DNA from: Xenopus tropicalis
Taxonomy: Eukaryota; Chordata; Amphibia; Anura; Pipidae
Direction of reading: 5' to 3'
Assembly: GCF_000004195.4 (NCBI RefSeq)
Contig: NC_030683.2
Span: 50,543,358 to 50,607,357, forward strand
Length of the DNA: 64,000 nucleotides
Shown here: positions 34,201 through 46,675 of the stretch, in pieces
Layout of the letters: each line of letters begins with the position of its first letter
Numbering within the stretch: the first letter of the stretch is position 1
The notes under the pieces: model-generated
What the model was told of the DNA's origin: nothing
Databases searched by the model: none
What the model saw: only the letters and a program-made list of their open reading frames with translations
Position numbers and translations under genes: made by a program

Positions 34201-37200
34201 GTAATGGGTAAAAACCTTTAAAGGATAAATACCAGTAGGCTATACACTAAACTATATTGCATTACCGTTCATGATGTGTAGTTGATAAGTATTTTTTTTA
34301 ACTATACACTGATGTGTTGGGGTTAAGGAGAGAATACATGGATAGAAACTATATTTAGAAATGGAATTTCTTATCCAGAAATCCAATATCCAAATTGTTC
34401 TTAATGCCATTTCCCATGCAGTCTGTTTTAAGCAAATACTTATTTTTTTTCTCTGTAATGATAAAACAGTACCTTATTACCTTATACTTGAGGGGAACTA
34501 AGCTGCATAAATCCATATCGGTGGCAAAACAATCTAACTAGGTTTATTTAATGTTTAAATGTTTTTTATTAGGCATGATGATTCCAATTACTGAAAAAAC
34601 TCTCTGCATAATAGATCTCATACCTGTATATATTCTACCTGGTTTTTCTTGCATTCAAACCAAGGGAAAATCCATGTTTGAGACCAAAGTGTTCATTCTA
34701 CCATCTTTCATGAATGATTGGCCATTCTGTGTCATTAGGGTCTTGGCATGAGATTAACCAGTCATCCATGACCTGTATAAGCACTTGGCCTTGTGCTTTC
34801 ATATGGTCATGAAACTCCTCTGTGACTTAATATTCTTATCTTTTATAACGGGGGTACATTATTTACTATATATATACTGTATATATACTATGCTGCACCT
34901 GGTGGCGGTTTCTAACTTGTGTACCTCCTCCAACCTGCCCCTCATGAAATGAGATTGGTGAATGTTTGCAGTGTTGTATTCAATGTTCCTCCTAAGCTGT
35001 ACTCTCATAAAAATGTGCTCACAAGTTTTAACTGTGTGCACAAAAGATTTTTTTAGCGCACATAGCCAAGAAAGAATTAGAGGAAAAACTTGCACTCCAT
35101 TCTGAAGCACAAATACCTGAGCCCTTGGTGTGTAAGTGCAGAGCAGGATACAAAGGTCCATAAAATATGACAGTATAAGAAATCAAAGCCCTTTAACCCT
35201 TTCCCTGCCAAAGCCGTAGCTCCTACGTGCTGGCATAAAAAGATGTTACATGCCGAGCACGTAGGAGCTACGTTTTCTTTACTTTGCGCTCGGTCTCTGC
35301 GCTCGCTGCTTAATCCGAGTGCAGAGTAAAGAACCCTCTAGGGAACGAGCGGAGGGGGGTACCCAGTGGCCCCTGGGGCGCGATCGCCCAGGGGCCCCAT
35401 ATAAAAAGTCGGGCACGTAGATTCTATCTACGTGCCCGCCTTTTTCTGCTCTCTCCCTCACTTTCTGCGCTCCCCCCTCTGCTCCCCCGCTTCCTGTGCC
35501 GGCTACTCACCACTGAAGCTGCTGTCCCAGTGTCTCCTGTCTTCCTCCTGTGATCTTCAGCGATCTTCAGCTCCATAGACCCCAGGTAAGTGCTACATAC
35601 ACACACAATCACACATATTATACTAATACACACTTATACTCACACATACATTTTGGGGGGGTTGGGGGGTTTCACACATTCACAGTATTTACAGCACTCA
35701 CACTTACTTGAACACTCACACACATGCACTCAAAACACATTTTGCCACGTGTACACACTCACACTGTAATTTTGTAATTTTTTTTTATCGCATTGTTTTT
35801 ATTCTTGCCTGAAAAAATTGTTTTATTGCCACTGCGGATAGCGTATTCGCTAACCGCACTGCACAATACCTTTTGTGTATTATTTTGGTGTTTTTATTAC
35901 ATTTTCTGTGATTTTGGTGCATTTTTAGTCATTTTATTGCATTTTTAGCCATTTTATTGCATTTTCAGTTATGCATAGTTGTTGTTCGCTTGACTTTGTC
36001 TGTAAAACTAATTTGCCCAAGCCAGAATACTCAAACTGTGATTCTTACAATAATGAGTATGACTATCCTATCATCCAAACAGTAAAACCAAAACGAATTA
36101 GAGCTGGTAGCCAAATTACAATGAAAAAGGCAGACAAACTTTTCAGTTTTCTCTTAGAAACTCAACAGGAAGCACCCATGAAATATGTTAAGAGTATTTT
36201 GTCTCTGGAGTTTATCATAAACTTTAACTCCACAACACTTCTCAGAGGCTGCACTCTTTCCCTTTGCCTGCTGGTGGTTGGTGATGGCCATAGCTGGAAT
36301 CTGATCTTGTCCCAGCTTTCAATGTACATATTCCTGGTCATCCTGGACATCAGATACAACATTGCCAGAAATAGTGGACACTAATTTTGTAATTGGGCAG
36401 CCTTTATGGGAGTGGTTAGTACAGCTAGGGAGGCAACTTGTGTGGTAGGGGAGTTTCTTTCTTCTTGTTCCTTAAGTGACCTGGAATAAATGTTTTCAGA
36501 CAAACATTTTTAATCAGGACCATGTATGGACAATGTATGGACTAAGTTATTATAAATGAACTGCAGAATGGGGGGTTAATAATAGATGCATGCGGAACTA
36601 CCATGGAATACATAATTCATATTCTGCACAAAGGTTAGCAAACACTGGTCTACTCTTGATATTTCCAACCCTATTGCCAGTGAGATTGGAAACTCAGTAA
36701 TTCAATTGTTAAATTAATAAAATGTTGCCATACACCAGTGCTGTCCAACTTCTGCGGTGCCGAGGGCCGGAATTTCTCGCGCATACATGGCGGAGGGCTG
36801 CAAATGGAAGCCACTCCCCCCCTTTTAAACCACACCCACTTCAAACCACACCCATTTTATCACAATGGTGGTAGTGCAGCAAAAACCCAAAAGCTTGGTC
36901 CTCACTGCAGGGATATCAACCATCATTCATATGTGAAAGAATTATATTATGTCATATTGAGACACACCCTAAAATCCATATGACTCTTCCCCTGTGGATA
37001 GCACAGCCGCCCCCAGTACATAATTACACACCTTAGGGACCATTTACTGGCTATTTCCAACTGCTAACACACTCCTGCCAGGTTCACCTCCCACAGGCAG
37101 CATAGGGTAGCACTCTGCCTGCCCTACGCTACCTGTGTGTGCCATACTCTGCCTGCCCCATGATGCCTGTGTCTGCCATATGCTGCCTGTGTGTGCCATA

Positions 37201-40200
37201 CTCTGCCTGCCCTATGATGCCTGTGTCTGCCATATGCTGCCTGTGTGTGCCATACTCTGCCCTACCCTGCCTGTGTGTGCCATACTCTGCCTGCCATATG
37301 CTGCCTGTGTGTGCCATACTCTGCCCTACCCTGCCTGTGTGTGCCATACTCTGCCCTACCCTGCCTGTGTGTTCAATACCCTCCCTGTCCTATGCTGCCT
37401 GTTTGTGCCATGCCCTCCCTGCCCCATGCTGACTAAGTGCCATACTCTGCCTACCCTATGCTGCCTACACACAGGCCTGAGGTGTGAACAGTTAAACAAT
37501 GTGGGTGATTACAGCCTGAGGTGTGAACACTGCAGGGGGTAAACAATGCATAGATTAAAAGGTGTGAACAGTACAGGGGATTACATGTTTAAACAATACA
37601 GGGGGATTACAGCCTGAATCTGAGGTGAGAACCATGCAGGGGGGCTGTTAATCTCAGTACTGATACCATTTAAAGCTTATACAAGGGTAAACCATCAAAG
37701 CAGCCAGACAGGTGGGGGGCCACACAGAGGGGGGGCGCGGGCCGCCAGTTGGACAGCGCTGCCATACACAATGCTGAATCTGGTGTATAGTGCTTATTGT
37801 TTGACTTTCCAGATTATGCCACCGAATGGCATGCAGAACTAACAGGCAGACTGCTATTGTTCCATTGTTTTCAGCCAACTGTCATTATTGGTTGCATAAA
37901 ATAATGTGTAACTAGTAGCTATTGCTACTTCAAAAATATCGTTAACAGAGGGCACTTCAAAATATACTGATATGAAAGTTTTCCAAAACTAAAATGTACT
38001 GCCATTTTCTTGTGTGACACAGGTTTGCAAGGATCAAGGGGCATTCAGGGACCTCCTGGAAAAATTGGTCCTCCTGGTGTAAAAGGTGAAATGGGCTCTG
38101 TCGGGGAGAAGGGGGACCCTGGACGAAGTGCTTCTTCGGGTAAGAATTTGGATTAGCCTAGAAAAGAAATTTGTGGGAAACATTCCTTGTAATTTCTTAG
38201 TTGGGTTCACTGGCCTCAAAAAAAAAAAAGGGAATTTATATTGGGGTAATATCATTAAGGTTGCATCAGCTTTAGTTACCAGCAGTTTTAATGTTTGAAA
38301 GCAAACAAATAATTAGTTGCATTGGCTGCCATGCTATGTAAAGCAACTTTTCTAACCCCATAACAAGGAACCTAAAATCTAGGATGGTACCTGTGACCCC
38401 CAACCCTCCAACTATTATTCTCGTTAAAGGAGAAGGAAAGTCGTTTTGGCATTTTACTGCCAATAGATTTGCCACATTAGTGCCACCTAGAACATTATAT
38501 TTATTCAGCAGAAAGCTTTACAATACCTGAGTAAAGAGCCCTAGAAGCTCCCTCCCATTTTAGCTTGGTCTTTGTAGCTTCCTGCTGCAGCTCCAGCCGT
38601 TGGTAGCTCAGATCACACATTCCTAAGGGAGGGGAGGAGTTTATTTTTATGGGAGAGCAGGAGAAGGGAGAGAGGAGAAAACTGAGCAGACGCGTGCCCC
38701 CAAACTTAACGGAGCCCTAAAGGAGAAAGTCTGATACCTAAGAACATGTTTACAAAAAAGGAGACAAGAAATCCTGTGTTTCTTTTGATAGAGGACTGCA
38801 GCTTTTCTTTGAGTGCTTATGGCTGTATTTACATAGACCTTTCTGATAAATCGTACTTAGTTTTTACCTTTCCTTCTCCTTTAAAGAGAAAAACAACATG
38901 TAAACACAAGTGCAAGACAACAAGTACTACTTCATCTGCTTAACTGGTGTGGGTCCATAATAATAAAAAATAGAGATTGCCCACAAAAATTACAGACAAA
39001 ATTGTATGAAATGCATGATTTTAATAAAATATATATAATATATATATTTATTTTCACAGAGGTTGAAGTTGTTAAGGGTCAAGTGAAGGCTCTGGAAGGG
39101 CAACTGCACCTGCTACAAGAAAATTTTAACAAGTATAACAAAAGTAAGGCATACAAATGTTTTGTTTCCAAAATATACTTTGCCTACACAAAAAGTTTAT
39201 TCACACACTTTATAAATGATATCTAATGAAATGTTATTTTTAACCAAAGGGGAAACGTAGATTTGTGTCTAACACGTGTCTTGTTAACAAGACTCATATT
39301 GAAAGAGACCTTATTTCTTCTTTTGGTCTTAAATACCACCTATATGCAGATGACATCCAGATATATTTAGACACCCCTGCACTAACTGCTGATGTCCAAA
39401 CCCAGATTGGTAACTGCCTCCTGGCTATCTCCTCCTGGATGAACCGACGCCAGCTCAAACTTAACCTAGCTAAAACTGAGCTCATGGTCTTTCCGCCCAA
39501 ACCTGGCCCTCCTCCTCCTTTCACCATTACTATTGATGGCATGACCATCAACCCTGTAAATTCTGCACGCTGCCTTGGGGTTATCTTTGACCAGTCTCTC
39601 TCCTTCTCTAACCATATTAATAACACTGCCAAAACCTGCCGCTTTTTCCTCCGCAATATTGCCAAGATACGCCCCTTTCTTTCACAAGCAACAGCTAAAA
39701 CACTAATCTATGCCCTTATCCTTTCCCGCTTAGATTACTGCAATCTCCTACTAACCGGCCTCCCAGACTCCCACCTCTCTCCCCTGCAATCAATCTTAAA
39801 CTCTGCTGCCAGGATCCTCCTGCTCTCTCCTAAGAGGGATCCTGCTCAGCCTCAACTAAGCTCACTAGCATGGCTGCCTGTCAAGCAAAGGATAGCTTAC
39901 AAAATCCTTCTGCTGACATTCAAAGCCCTTCACTCCTCTGCTCCTCACTACATTTCTTCACTGGTCTCCCTACATGTTCCTGGTCATCTCCTCCGCTCCT
40001 CTCAGAGCCTCCGTCTCTTTACACCATCCACACCCACTGCGCTCTCTCGTCTTAAACCTTTCTATCTCGCTGCTCCTTACCTCTGGAACTCTATCCCTGA
40101 ATCCCTCCGTAGGGAACACTCACTAACTCTCTTTAAGAAAAAACTCAGCTGTTACCTTCTGGAGCACTAAGACATTATTTTGCCCAGTCCTGCGCTTAAG

Positions 40201-43200
40201 GGCAAATGCCCATACCTGATGCACTCTTACCTTCCAGTTTGTGCCTGTATGTTACCCAACCACCCAGATTGTAAGCTCTACGGGGCAGGGACCTCCTTCC
40301 TACTGTGTCTCATACCACATGGCACTTATATATATATATACATATATGTATTTATTGTATTTATTTATTATATCACTCATCCTCCCTGTGTGTAATGTTG
40401 TATTCTGTAAGACTGTACAGCGCTGCGTACCCTTGTGGCGCTTTATAAATAAAGTTATACATACATACATACATTATAATACTTGGTCTCACCTATTTTG
40501 CTCTTTAGAGCAATTTTGGGAGGGGAGAAGCTATTTAATCAAATATATGAGACACATATTTACTAGGGAGAGGATAATTTAAAAAGAGCTAATTACCTCT
40601 ATTAAAGATACTGACACAAGAAATTAAATCTTTTTACAACTATCATAACATTGTCTTTGCACAAGCTCTAGAATTTCGGCCTGATGCTTTTACATTACCT
40701 ATCCGATACCCAATGTTCCTCTATAAGAGGGCTGTCATACTCTGACTGAAAACTGCAGACGATGAGAAGCAGAGGATGGCAGCCCATATCGCCCTGTAGC
40801 TGCATTGACAAGCAGCTTTTGCCTCATAGCCAGATAAATCCCCTTTAACACGCTCCAGTCACTTGTCCCTGTTGGGAAGTCTGGTACAGGAATAGAAAAG
40901 GGCCCTTGAATGCAGATATAACTGCATTGTAAAATCAGAAATGTTTCATTGCGTGATGCTATGGACTGAACATGATGTTATGGTGACTGGATCATGTTAA
41001 AAGGGATCTATCTGACTGTAAGGCAAATTCACCCTATGATGAAACTGAGCAAAGTAATACAAACTGTGATACATTTGTGTCCAAGAAATTGGTTTGGGGC
41101 AAAATGACACCATAAAGGAGACATTCTTCATTCAACAACCCACTATACAGACTGAATGCCAATTTGGCAGTACTCCTGGGAATTAATCTCTTAGGGGTGC
41201 ATAAGGATATTAATAAACACAAAATCTAACACCGATTAATAACTTTACAATACCTGCTTCAAATGACATTTTTCCCTGTTGGGACCTAACCACCTATATG
41301 CATATTTACTTATTAGAGAGGGCCCTCCAAATACTGTACTTTGTTTGTTTGTTTGTTTGTTTTATGGGATAGGGTATTTTAACCCAAGTGGTGTATAAAT
41401 AATATCTACATTATATTTTCTATTTTGCTGCAAATGGCAATTTTCCCTGGTGGGACCTAACCACCTATATGGATATTTACTTATAAGAGGGGCCCCTCCA
41501 AATGCTGTGCTGTGCTTTGTTTTTATGAGATGTGACATTTTAACCCAAGTGCTGTATAAATAAAAACTACATTATATTTCTATTTTTTTGCACATAGTTA
41601 CTATACTGAGATATTCAGGACCTGCCGGAACATAGACTTTAGTTGATGTTGTTGGTATGTCTTATACATTTAGATGTCAAGGCCCCGAGTTTCTAATATG
41701 GGAATTGTAGTTCATCTTGCTGTTGATACTGAATACTTGTGAAATAATTAATCTTTTTTTGCTGAATAATTACTGCAGAGAGCAGGCTGGTCTTTTCTAC
41801 AGGTAAGGTAACTAGGTTAGCTATATAAGCATGTCACTTATATAAACTGAGGTGTAGGTGCTGGTTGGACAGAAAAATAAAAAAAATATTTTCACTTTAT
41901 TGCGTTACTGGCAAAAGTAAATTCAAACACCTTTAATTGGGTGAAGGATTTTAGTGTGTTTTTTTAACACTCCTTTATTTACCAGGTAATTCTAATCCCT
42001 TTCAGGGTAAATAAATTTAGTACAGGCATAGGACCCATTATCCAGAATGCTCAGGACCAGGGGTTTTCCAGATAAGGGATCTTTACATAATTTGGATCTT
42101 TGTACCTAAGAATAATTTAAACATTAAATAAACCTAACAAGATTGTGTTGCCTCCAATAAGGATTAATTATATCTTAGTACAAGGGGTCAAGTACAAGTT
42201 CTGTTTTATTATTACAGAAAAAAAGGAAATCGGTTTTAAAAATTATTTGATTAAAATATAGTCAATGGGAGATGGACTTCCCGTAATTTGGAACTTTCTG
42301 GATAACGGGTTTCCGGATAAGGGATCCCATACCTGTATACCATATGTGGCAAAAATATGTTTGCCACAATGTTAAAATATGTTTCTTTTTGGATTTAGAT
42401 TCTATGCTAGGGACCAAATTACCTTAGCAACCAGGCAGTGGTTTGAATGAGACAATGGACTATGAATAGCAGGGGGTCTGAATAGAATGATAAGTAATAA
42501 AAAGTAACAATACAACTGTAGCCTCAAAGAGCAATAGTTTTTTTTACCTGTTGGGGTCAGTGACCCCCATTTGAAAGCTGCAAAAAGAAAAGAAAGGCAA
42601 AAAGAACAATTAAAAAAAGACCAATTGAAAAAAAGTTGAAAAAAGTTAACCTAAAGGCGAAGCACCCTTTTAGCCCAGAAAATCTGTCTTTTCAGCCTTA
42701 ACATTATTCTTGTATATTAGGCAAACAGGAAACTTCTGTAAAAATCGCAAAGGGTGTAATAATTTTTTGCAAATATTCTATATATATCAGTGATTTCTTT
42801 CTTTTAATCCTTTCTAAATTGACAGTTTTGCTTTTTCATGGTGGCAAGAAAGCTGGTGAGAAAATCTTTGTAACCAATGGCCATGAAGAGAGTTTTGAAA
42901 ATGCCTTGAAGACGTGCAAAGAAGCTGGGGGTAAACTGGCCACCCCAAAAAATGCTGCAGAGAACCATGCAGTGCAGGAGATTCTACACACAAAGGGTGA
43001 CACTGTTAAGTCTTTTCTAGGAATATCAGACATTCAAGTTGAAGGGATCTTTAAATATCTTGGTGGAGATAAAATAACTTTTACCAACTGGAACTTAGGA
43101 GAACCAAACAATAGCAAAGACAATGAAGACTGTGTGGAGATTCAGGATAATGGAAAATGGAATGATATTCCATGTTCTCTGCTTAGATTAGTGATATGTG

Positions 43201-43208
43201 AATTTTGA
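34008..43208 (+). CDS. sftpd: Gene D: SP-D-like collectin with a short stalk
   Basis: Exons are 34008-34200 (ATG 34020), 38023-38139, 39060-39143 and 42826-43208. The signal peptide [16 protein letters not shown] is followed by STCAVVTCG. Two cysteines four residues apart and then [10 protein letters not shown] are typical of SP-D, conglutinin and CL-43, where they bond trimers into higher oligomers. The stalk has only about 19 triplets against about 59 in mammalian SP-D. The neck is [20 protein letters not shown]. The CRD has four Cys, GEPNNS, EDCVEI, WNDIPC and VICEF, with the mannose-type EPN. The neck-CRD intron holds an L2-like LINE. Poly(A) signal is near 43389. The role is probably secreted, calcium-dependent binding of microbial sugars. 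The symbol rests on the N-terminal motif; gene C or E may equally claim SP-D orthology. Confidence 0.85.
34365..34630. mobile_element. MITE of the TATCCAGAA/GGATAA family, partial
   Basis: TTATCCAGAAATCCAATATCC at the left and AATAGATCTCATACCTGTA at the right; lies in gene D intron 1. Confidence 0.6.
35193..35970 (+). mobile_element. piggyBac-like element 5' end
   Basis: TTAA at 35193 is followed by CCCTTTCCCTGCCA, a piggyBac-type terminus. A hairpin of GTAGCTCCTACGTGCTGGCA and TGCCGAGCACGTAGGAGCTA follows, then unusually GC-rich sequence for this window. The matching right end was not found, so the element is partial. A frame at 35971-36384 may be a transposase remnant but shows no recognised motif. 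Confidence 0.6.
36736..37761. mobile_element. Non-autonomous hAT element with 8-bp target duplication
   Basis: Ends are CAGTGCTGTCCAACT and AGTTGGACAGCGCTG, inverted with one mismatch, flanked by CCATACAC at 36728-36735 and 37762-37769. No transposase frame. The interior holds a tandem repeat. Confidence 0.88.
37125..37465 (+). repeat. Minisatellite inside the hAT element
   Basis: Irregular repeats of GTGTGCCATACTCTGCC and CTATGATGCCTGTGTC with higher-order units of about 54 bases. All frames are open by chance, which yields Cys-rich spurious peptides. Confidence 0.75.
38023..38139 (+). CDS. sftpd: Gene D exon: collagen
   Basis: 117 bases between GTGACACAG and GTAAGA: twelve triplets from GLQGSRG to GDPGRS, then ASS leading into the neck. 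Confidence 0.9.
38424..38884 (+). mobile_element. TTAA-type MITE, complete
   Basis: TTAAAGGAGAAGGAAAG at the left and CTTTCCTTCTCCTTTAA at the right, exact inverted repeats including the TTAA target site. It lies in the gene D intron between collagen and neck. Confidence 0.88.
39060..39143 (+). CDS. sftpd: Gene D exon: coiled-coil neck
   Basis: 84 bases between TTTTCACAG and GTAAGG, encoding [19 protein letters not shown] with clear heptad spacing. Confidence 0.88.
39245..40478 (+). mobile_element. L2-like LINE 3' part
   Basis: A 301-codon frame (39265-40167) carries the reverse transcriptase YADD box (YADDIQIYL) and the C-terminal region ([28 protein letters not shown]). The tail has GATTGTAAGCTCTACGGGGC and ends TTTATAAATAAAG with ATAC repeats. 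The 5' two thirds are missing. It lies in the neck-CRD intron of gene D. Confidence 0.85.
42022..42340. mobile_element. MITE of the TATCCAGAA/GGATAA family
   Basis: TACAGGCATAGGACCCATTA and GGATCCCATACCTGTA with TA borders. Confidence 0.78.
42826..43208 (+). CDS. sftpd: Gene D exon: C-type lectin domain, EPN type
   Basis: Acceptor AAATTGACAG, stop TGA at 43206. It includes [32 protein letters not shown] and VICEF. Confidence 0.93.
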
Positions 43209-43388
43209 TTGTTTTGAGCATATTGATTATGAATGTTTGTTCAGCTATCAGTTTAACCAAAATGTATCATAACACACATGGTAACATTACTGAAAATAAT
43301 AATACATCTTCCTTGTATGCAAGAATATGTAAATTCTTTTGTACTTCAGAAATCTGACCTAAATATGATGTTAAATTTAACATATGAA

Positions 43389-43394
43389 AATAAA
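43389..43394 (+). terminator. Poly(A) signal of gene D
   Basis: AATAAA about 180 bases after the stop codon, in an A-rich stretch. Confidence 0.5.
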
Positions 43395-43463
43395 AAAAAT
43401 TGTATTATGCAGGAAATTATTATGCACTGAAAGAAAAGTTTGCTCAAGTGTATTTTACTGGTA

Positions 43464-43797
43464 CAGGCATGGAACCCGTTATCCAGAATGCTCAGGACCC
43501 TGGGTTTTCCGGATAAGTGGTCTTTCTGTAATTCAGATTTCCTACCTTAAGTCTACTTAAAAAATTATTTAAACATTAAATAAATCCAATAGGATTGTTT
43601 TGGCTCCAATAAGGTTTCATTATATCTTAGTTGGGATCAAATACAAGGTACTGTTTTATTATTACAGAGAAAAAGGAAATCATTTTTAAAAATGTGAATT
43701 ATTTGATTACAATGGAGTCTATAGGAGATGGCCTTTCCGTAATTCGGAACTTTCAGGATAATGGGTTTCCAGATAAGGGGTCCGATACCTGTACTCA
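43464..43797. mobile_element. MITE of the TATCCAGAA/GGATAA family
   Basis: TACAGGCATGGAACCCGTTA and AAGGGGTCCGATACCTGTA; immediately after the gene D 3' UTR. Confidence 0.78.
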
Positions 43798-44032
43798 CAT
43801 ATTTTGTCACACAGTACACCCTTCCTATAAAGAAAAATTATAATGCCCCGTAGGCGGAGGGTGACTTTTTTGTTTGGGGAGGCTAAAGATGGGCCATACA
43901 TAGACTGATCTAAAGCTAATGTGAGACTTAGTGGATTCATTGCTGGCATAAAAAATGAACTTCCAAACTACCTCTTGCAGTTCCCACTGACATCCAGAGA
44001 TATTGAACAAAATTGTGGGTGAGAGTGCTTAT

Positions 44033-44557
44033 TTAAAGGAGAATGCAAGTCAAACTTTAAAAAGCATACTGCCCAATCCTATTGGCATACTGTCCTCCTA
44101 TTGTTTAGTAAAAACACCACACTTTTGGCTCAACTTATCAAATATTTACTCAGTCACACTTACTTCACATTTTGTAGAACAGGCAGCCATCTCTAAAAAG
44201 GTATTCTCTCTTCCTTTCCCTCCTTGCTTCATACTGCACATGTGTTTCATTTCCTCCCCCCCCCCCCCTCCTCTGCCAGATCCGCTTCTGATTGGCTGGT
44301 GGGCATGTGTAGCTCAGAACAGGAGACAGGATCAAGTTACACACATGCTCAGAGAATAGGAAGGCTGCCGCTGGCACCTACAGGAAGGACAAAGAGATTT
44401 CAGTGATATCACTGTAGGCTTCACACTGCTGTAGGCTGCCAGCGCCATATCTCAGAGAAGCAAGCAGGGATCTGGGAATTTAGATATGCAGTAAGTACTT
44501 AAAAAGAATGCCGTTAGACTTACTTTTAATTTATATTAACCTTTCATTGTCCTTTAA
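44033..44557. mobile_element. TTAA-flanked MITE, second family
   Basis: TTAAAGGAGAATGCAAGT at the left and CATTGTCCTTTAA at the right, sharing TTAAAGGA with the other family but with a different body. Confidence 0.6.
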
Positions 44558-45359
44558 CCCTAAAATGCTTATGATGTAAAAGTACAACAAAGAAAGTTCC
44601 ACCAGCACACCCTTACCTCCTCCAATAATTAGTACTCGGTGCACAGCCCAGAGAGTCGGCACTCCTAGCACAATCCAGCAAAAAATTGACCAGCACAACG
44701 AGTATGATGCAAGCGGGGCTTAGCCCCTGCGTGTTTATTCAAAGTATAGTAGCAATGTTTGGGGGGCGTACCCCTTCATCAGGCATACAAACCAATGCAG
44801 TGAATATGATTAAATAGTCTCACACTTCATTAGCAAACAAAATTGTGCAATTAGCATATTTAACATTTAAACAATCTTTAAAAACTACAAAAGTGTACAA
44901 ACACAAAATTCATAATAGCACTTCTCAATAAGTCAGAGCCATCGTCCATAAGCAAAACATCCATGAAAAGAAACATAATTCCAATGGTGCTAAGCAATCT
45001 GTAAAAAATTTGTAAAAAAAAAAAAAGAAAATCCTTAAAAATAAGTCCATATATACATATATCGCCAGTCACGGTTACTCAAAGCATTTTCCCACCCAGA
45101 AATTATTTGTGCCGTAAACATTTATTATTGTTACTTGTACAATGTTGCCAGTAATAGTCACTAAATAAGATCACTAGTCTCAAGGTAACAAATGTTACCA
45201 AATAAACTAACTCTGAAGCAGGGAAAATTACCTCTCCCTGAAGCACTGCATAATTCATCATTCATATTTTATATATGCAGAAAAGAATACATACATAATT
45301 AACAATTTGTGATCCCACCACGAGATCATAAAAAGCACAACATAATGCATTTTTCATTT

Positions 45360-45545
45360 AGACCTCTGGGATGTTTTTAAGGCCCAAATTTGATGTGGCC
45401 ATCAGATTTCACAACTTAGATGGCAAATATTGGAACAAATTAAAGGAAGGGAGGGTCAGGACACCAAGAGAATTTTATTACAAAAGGAATGTTACTGGAT
45501 TTGGGCCTTAAAAACTAAACATCCTAGAGGTCTAAATGAAGAGTG
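45360..45545. repeat. Inverted repeat
   Basis: TTCATTTAGACCTCTGGGAT and ATCCTAGAGGTCTAAATGAA, with AAGGCCCAAAT inverted further in. A probable MITE of unknown family. Confidence 0.65.
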
Positions 45546-46190
45546 CATTATGTCATGCTGAGCTGCTACATTGGTACCTTCCCATTATTCTCCAACTTGT
45601 ATTGCAGCAGTAAAGTGTGACTGAAGTTGATCAGAGCACGCCACACAACAGAATGCACCTGGGAAATTAAATACAAAATTAAAATATAAAAGCGCTATTA
45701 ACTGATGCACATGTAAAAAACATGTTTTCCTGTGATGAAATCCCTTTAAATAGGATGAGAAATTGGATATTTTAGATATATTTAGGGCACTAGTAATAGT
45801 CTGCTCTTTTAATGCATGTTGGATAGAAGCCAGTGGTGGATATTAAAATACATGGTCAGTGCAAGAAACACTAAATGAACTGGTATCAGTGGTTAAAAGA
45901 AGGGTAGGTGTACTTTGTATATGTGTGGGGTCTGTATGTAGTGGATAATGTACCCCCTGCCGTAATTTATAAAGATATAAGTCAACAAGGAGTTACTTGA
46001 CCAAGTCACATAACTCCAAGGTATCTACTAATATCTTTAGAAATAAGGGGTACATAATCTGCATACAGCAACATCCAGGGTAACTTTATACAGAAATCCC
46101 TCTGTTTTATTCACAATGAAGGTTTCCAAGAAAGCAGTAAATGGTAACAGCACATAACAAAAGTAACAGCAAACTCAGTTTTTTGTCCAT

Positions 46191-46675
46191 TAAAGGAAAA
46201 CTAAAGCTTAACTAAAGAAGCAGGCTAGGAAATGTTGTATATTATGTTTCAGACTTCTTTACCAGCCCAAGGCAACCACAACCCTTTAAGAGATCTGTGC
46301 CTCCAAACATGCCCCCAGTAGCTCCCCATCTTCTTTTATGCTGGTTCACTGCATGTGCTTTGTGCTCACTGAGCTCAGGGACCGATTCACAATAAACTAT
46401 GTATATAGTATAGACATAATACAAATGTCACAATAAAATGATGTTTAGTCAATAATACAGATTCTTAGTGCATGTCAGCTCTGAAACCAGTGTAATTAGC
46501 ATCACAAATTAATAATCAGCCCTGTTGTATTACCCTATGTGACAAACAAGCCTTATTTTCTGCTTGAAATGTCCCAGGCAAGTTCTGGATCATTACTACT
46601 ACACAGATGATAAACCTTTTGGATGGTGCAGTGCCATATTCAATTTTAGGGTTTAGTTCTCCATTAACAGGAACA
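46191..46675. mobile_element. TTAAAGGAAAACTAAAG-type repeat
   Basis: The body (CCCCCAGTAGCTCCCCATCT) recurs at 53698-53720, so both are one family. Ends are ATTAAAGGAAAACTAAAG and TTTAGTTCTCCATTAA. Confidence 0.6.

Noticed and set aside
35971..36384. 137-codon frame as a gene
   Set aside because: No motif or homology recognised, and it follows a transposon end; left unassigned.
37129..37542. Cys-rich repetitive reading frames
   Set aside because: They are tandem DNA repeats inside a hAT element, open in several frames at once.
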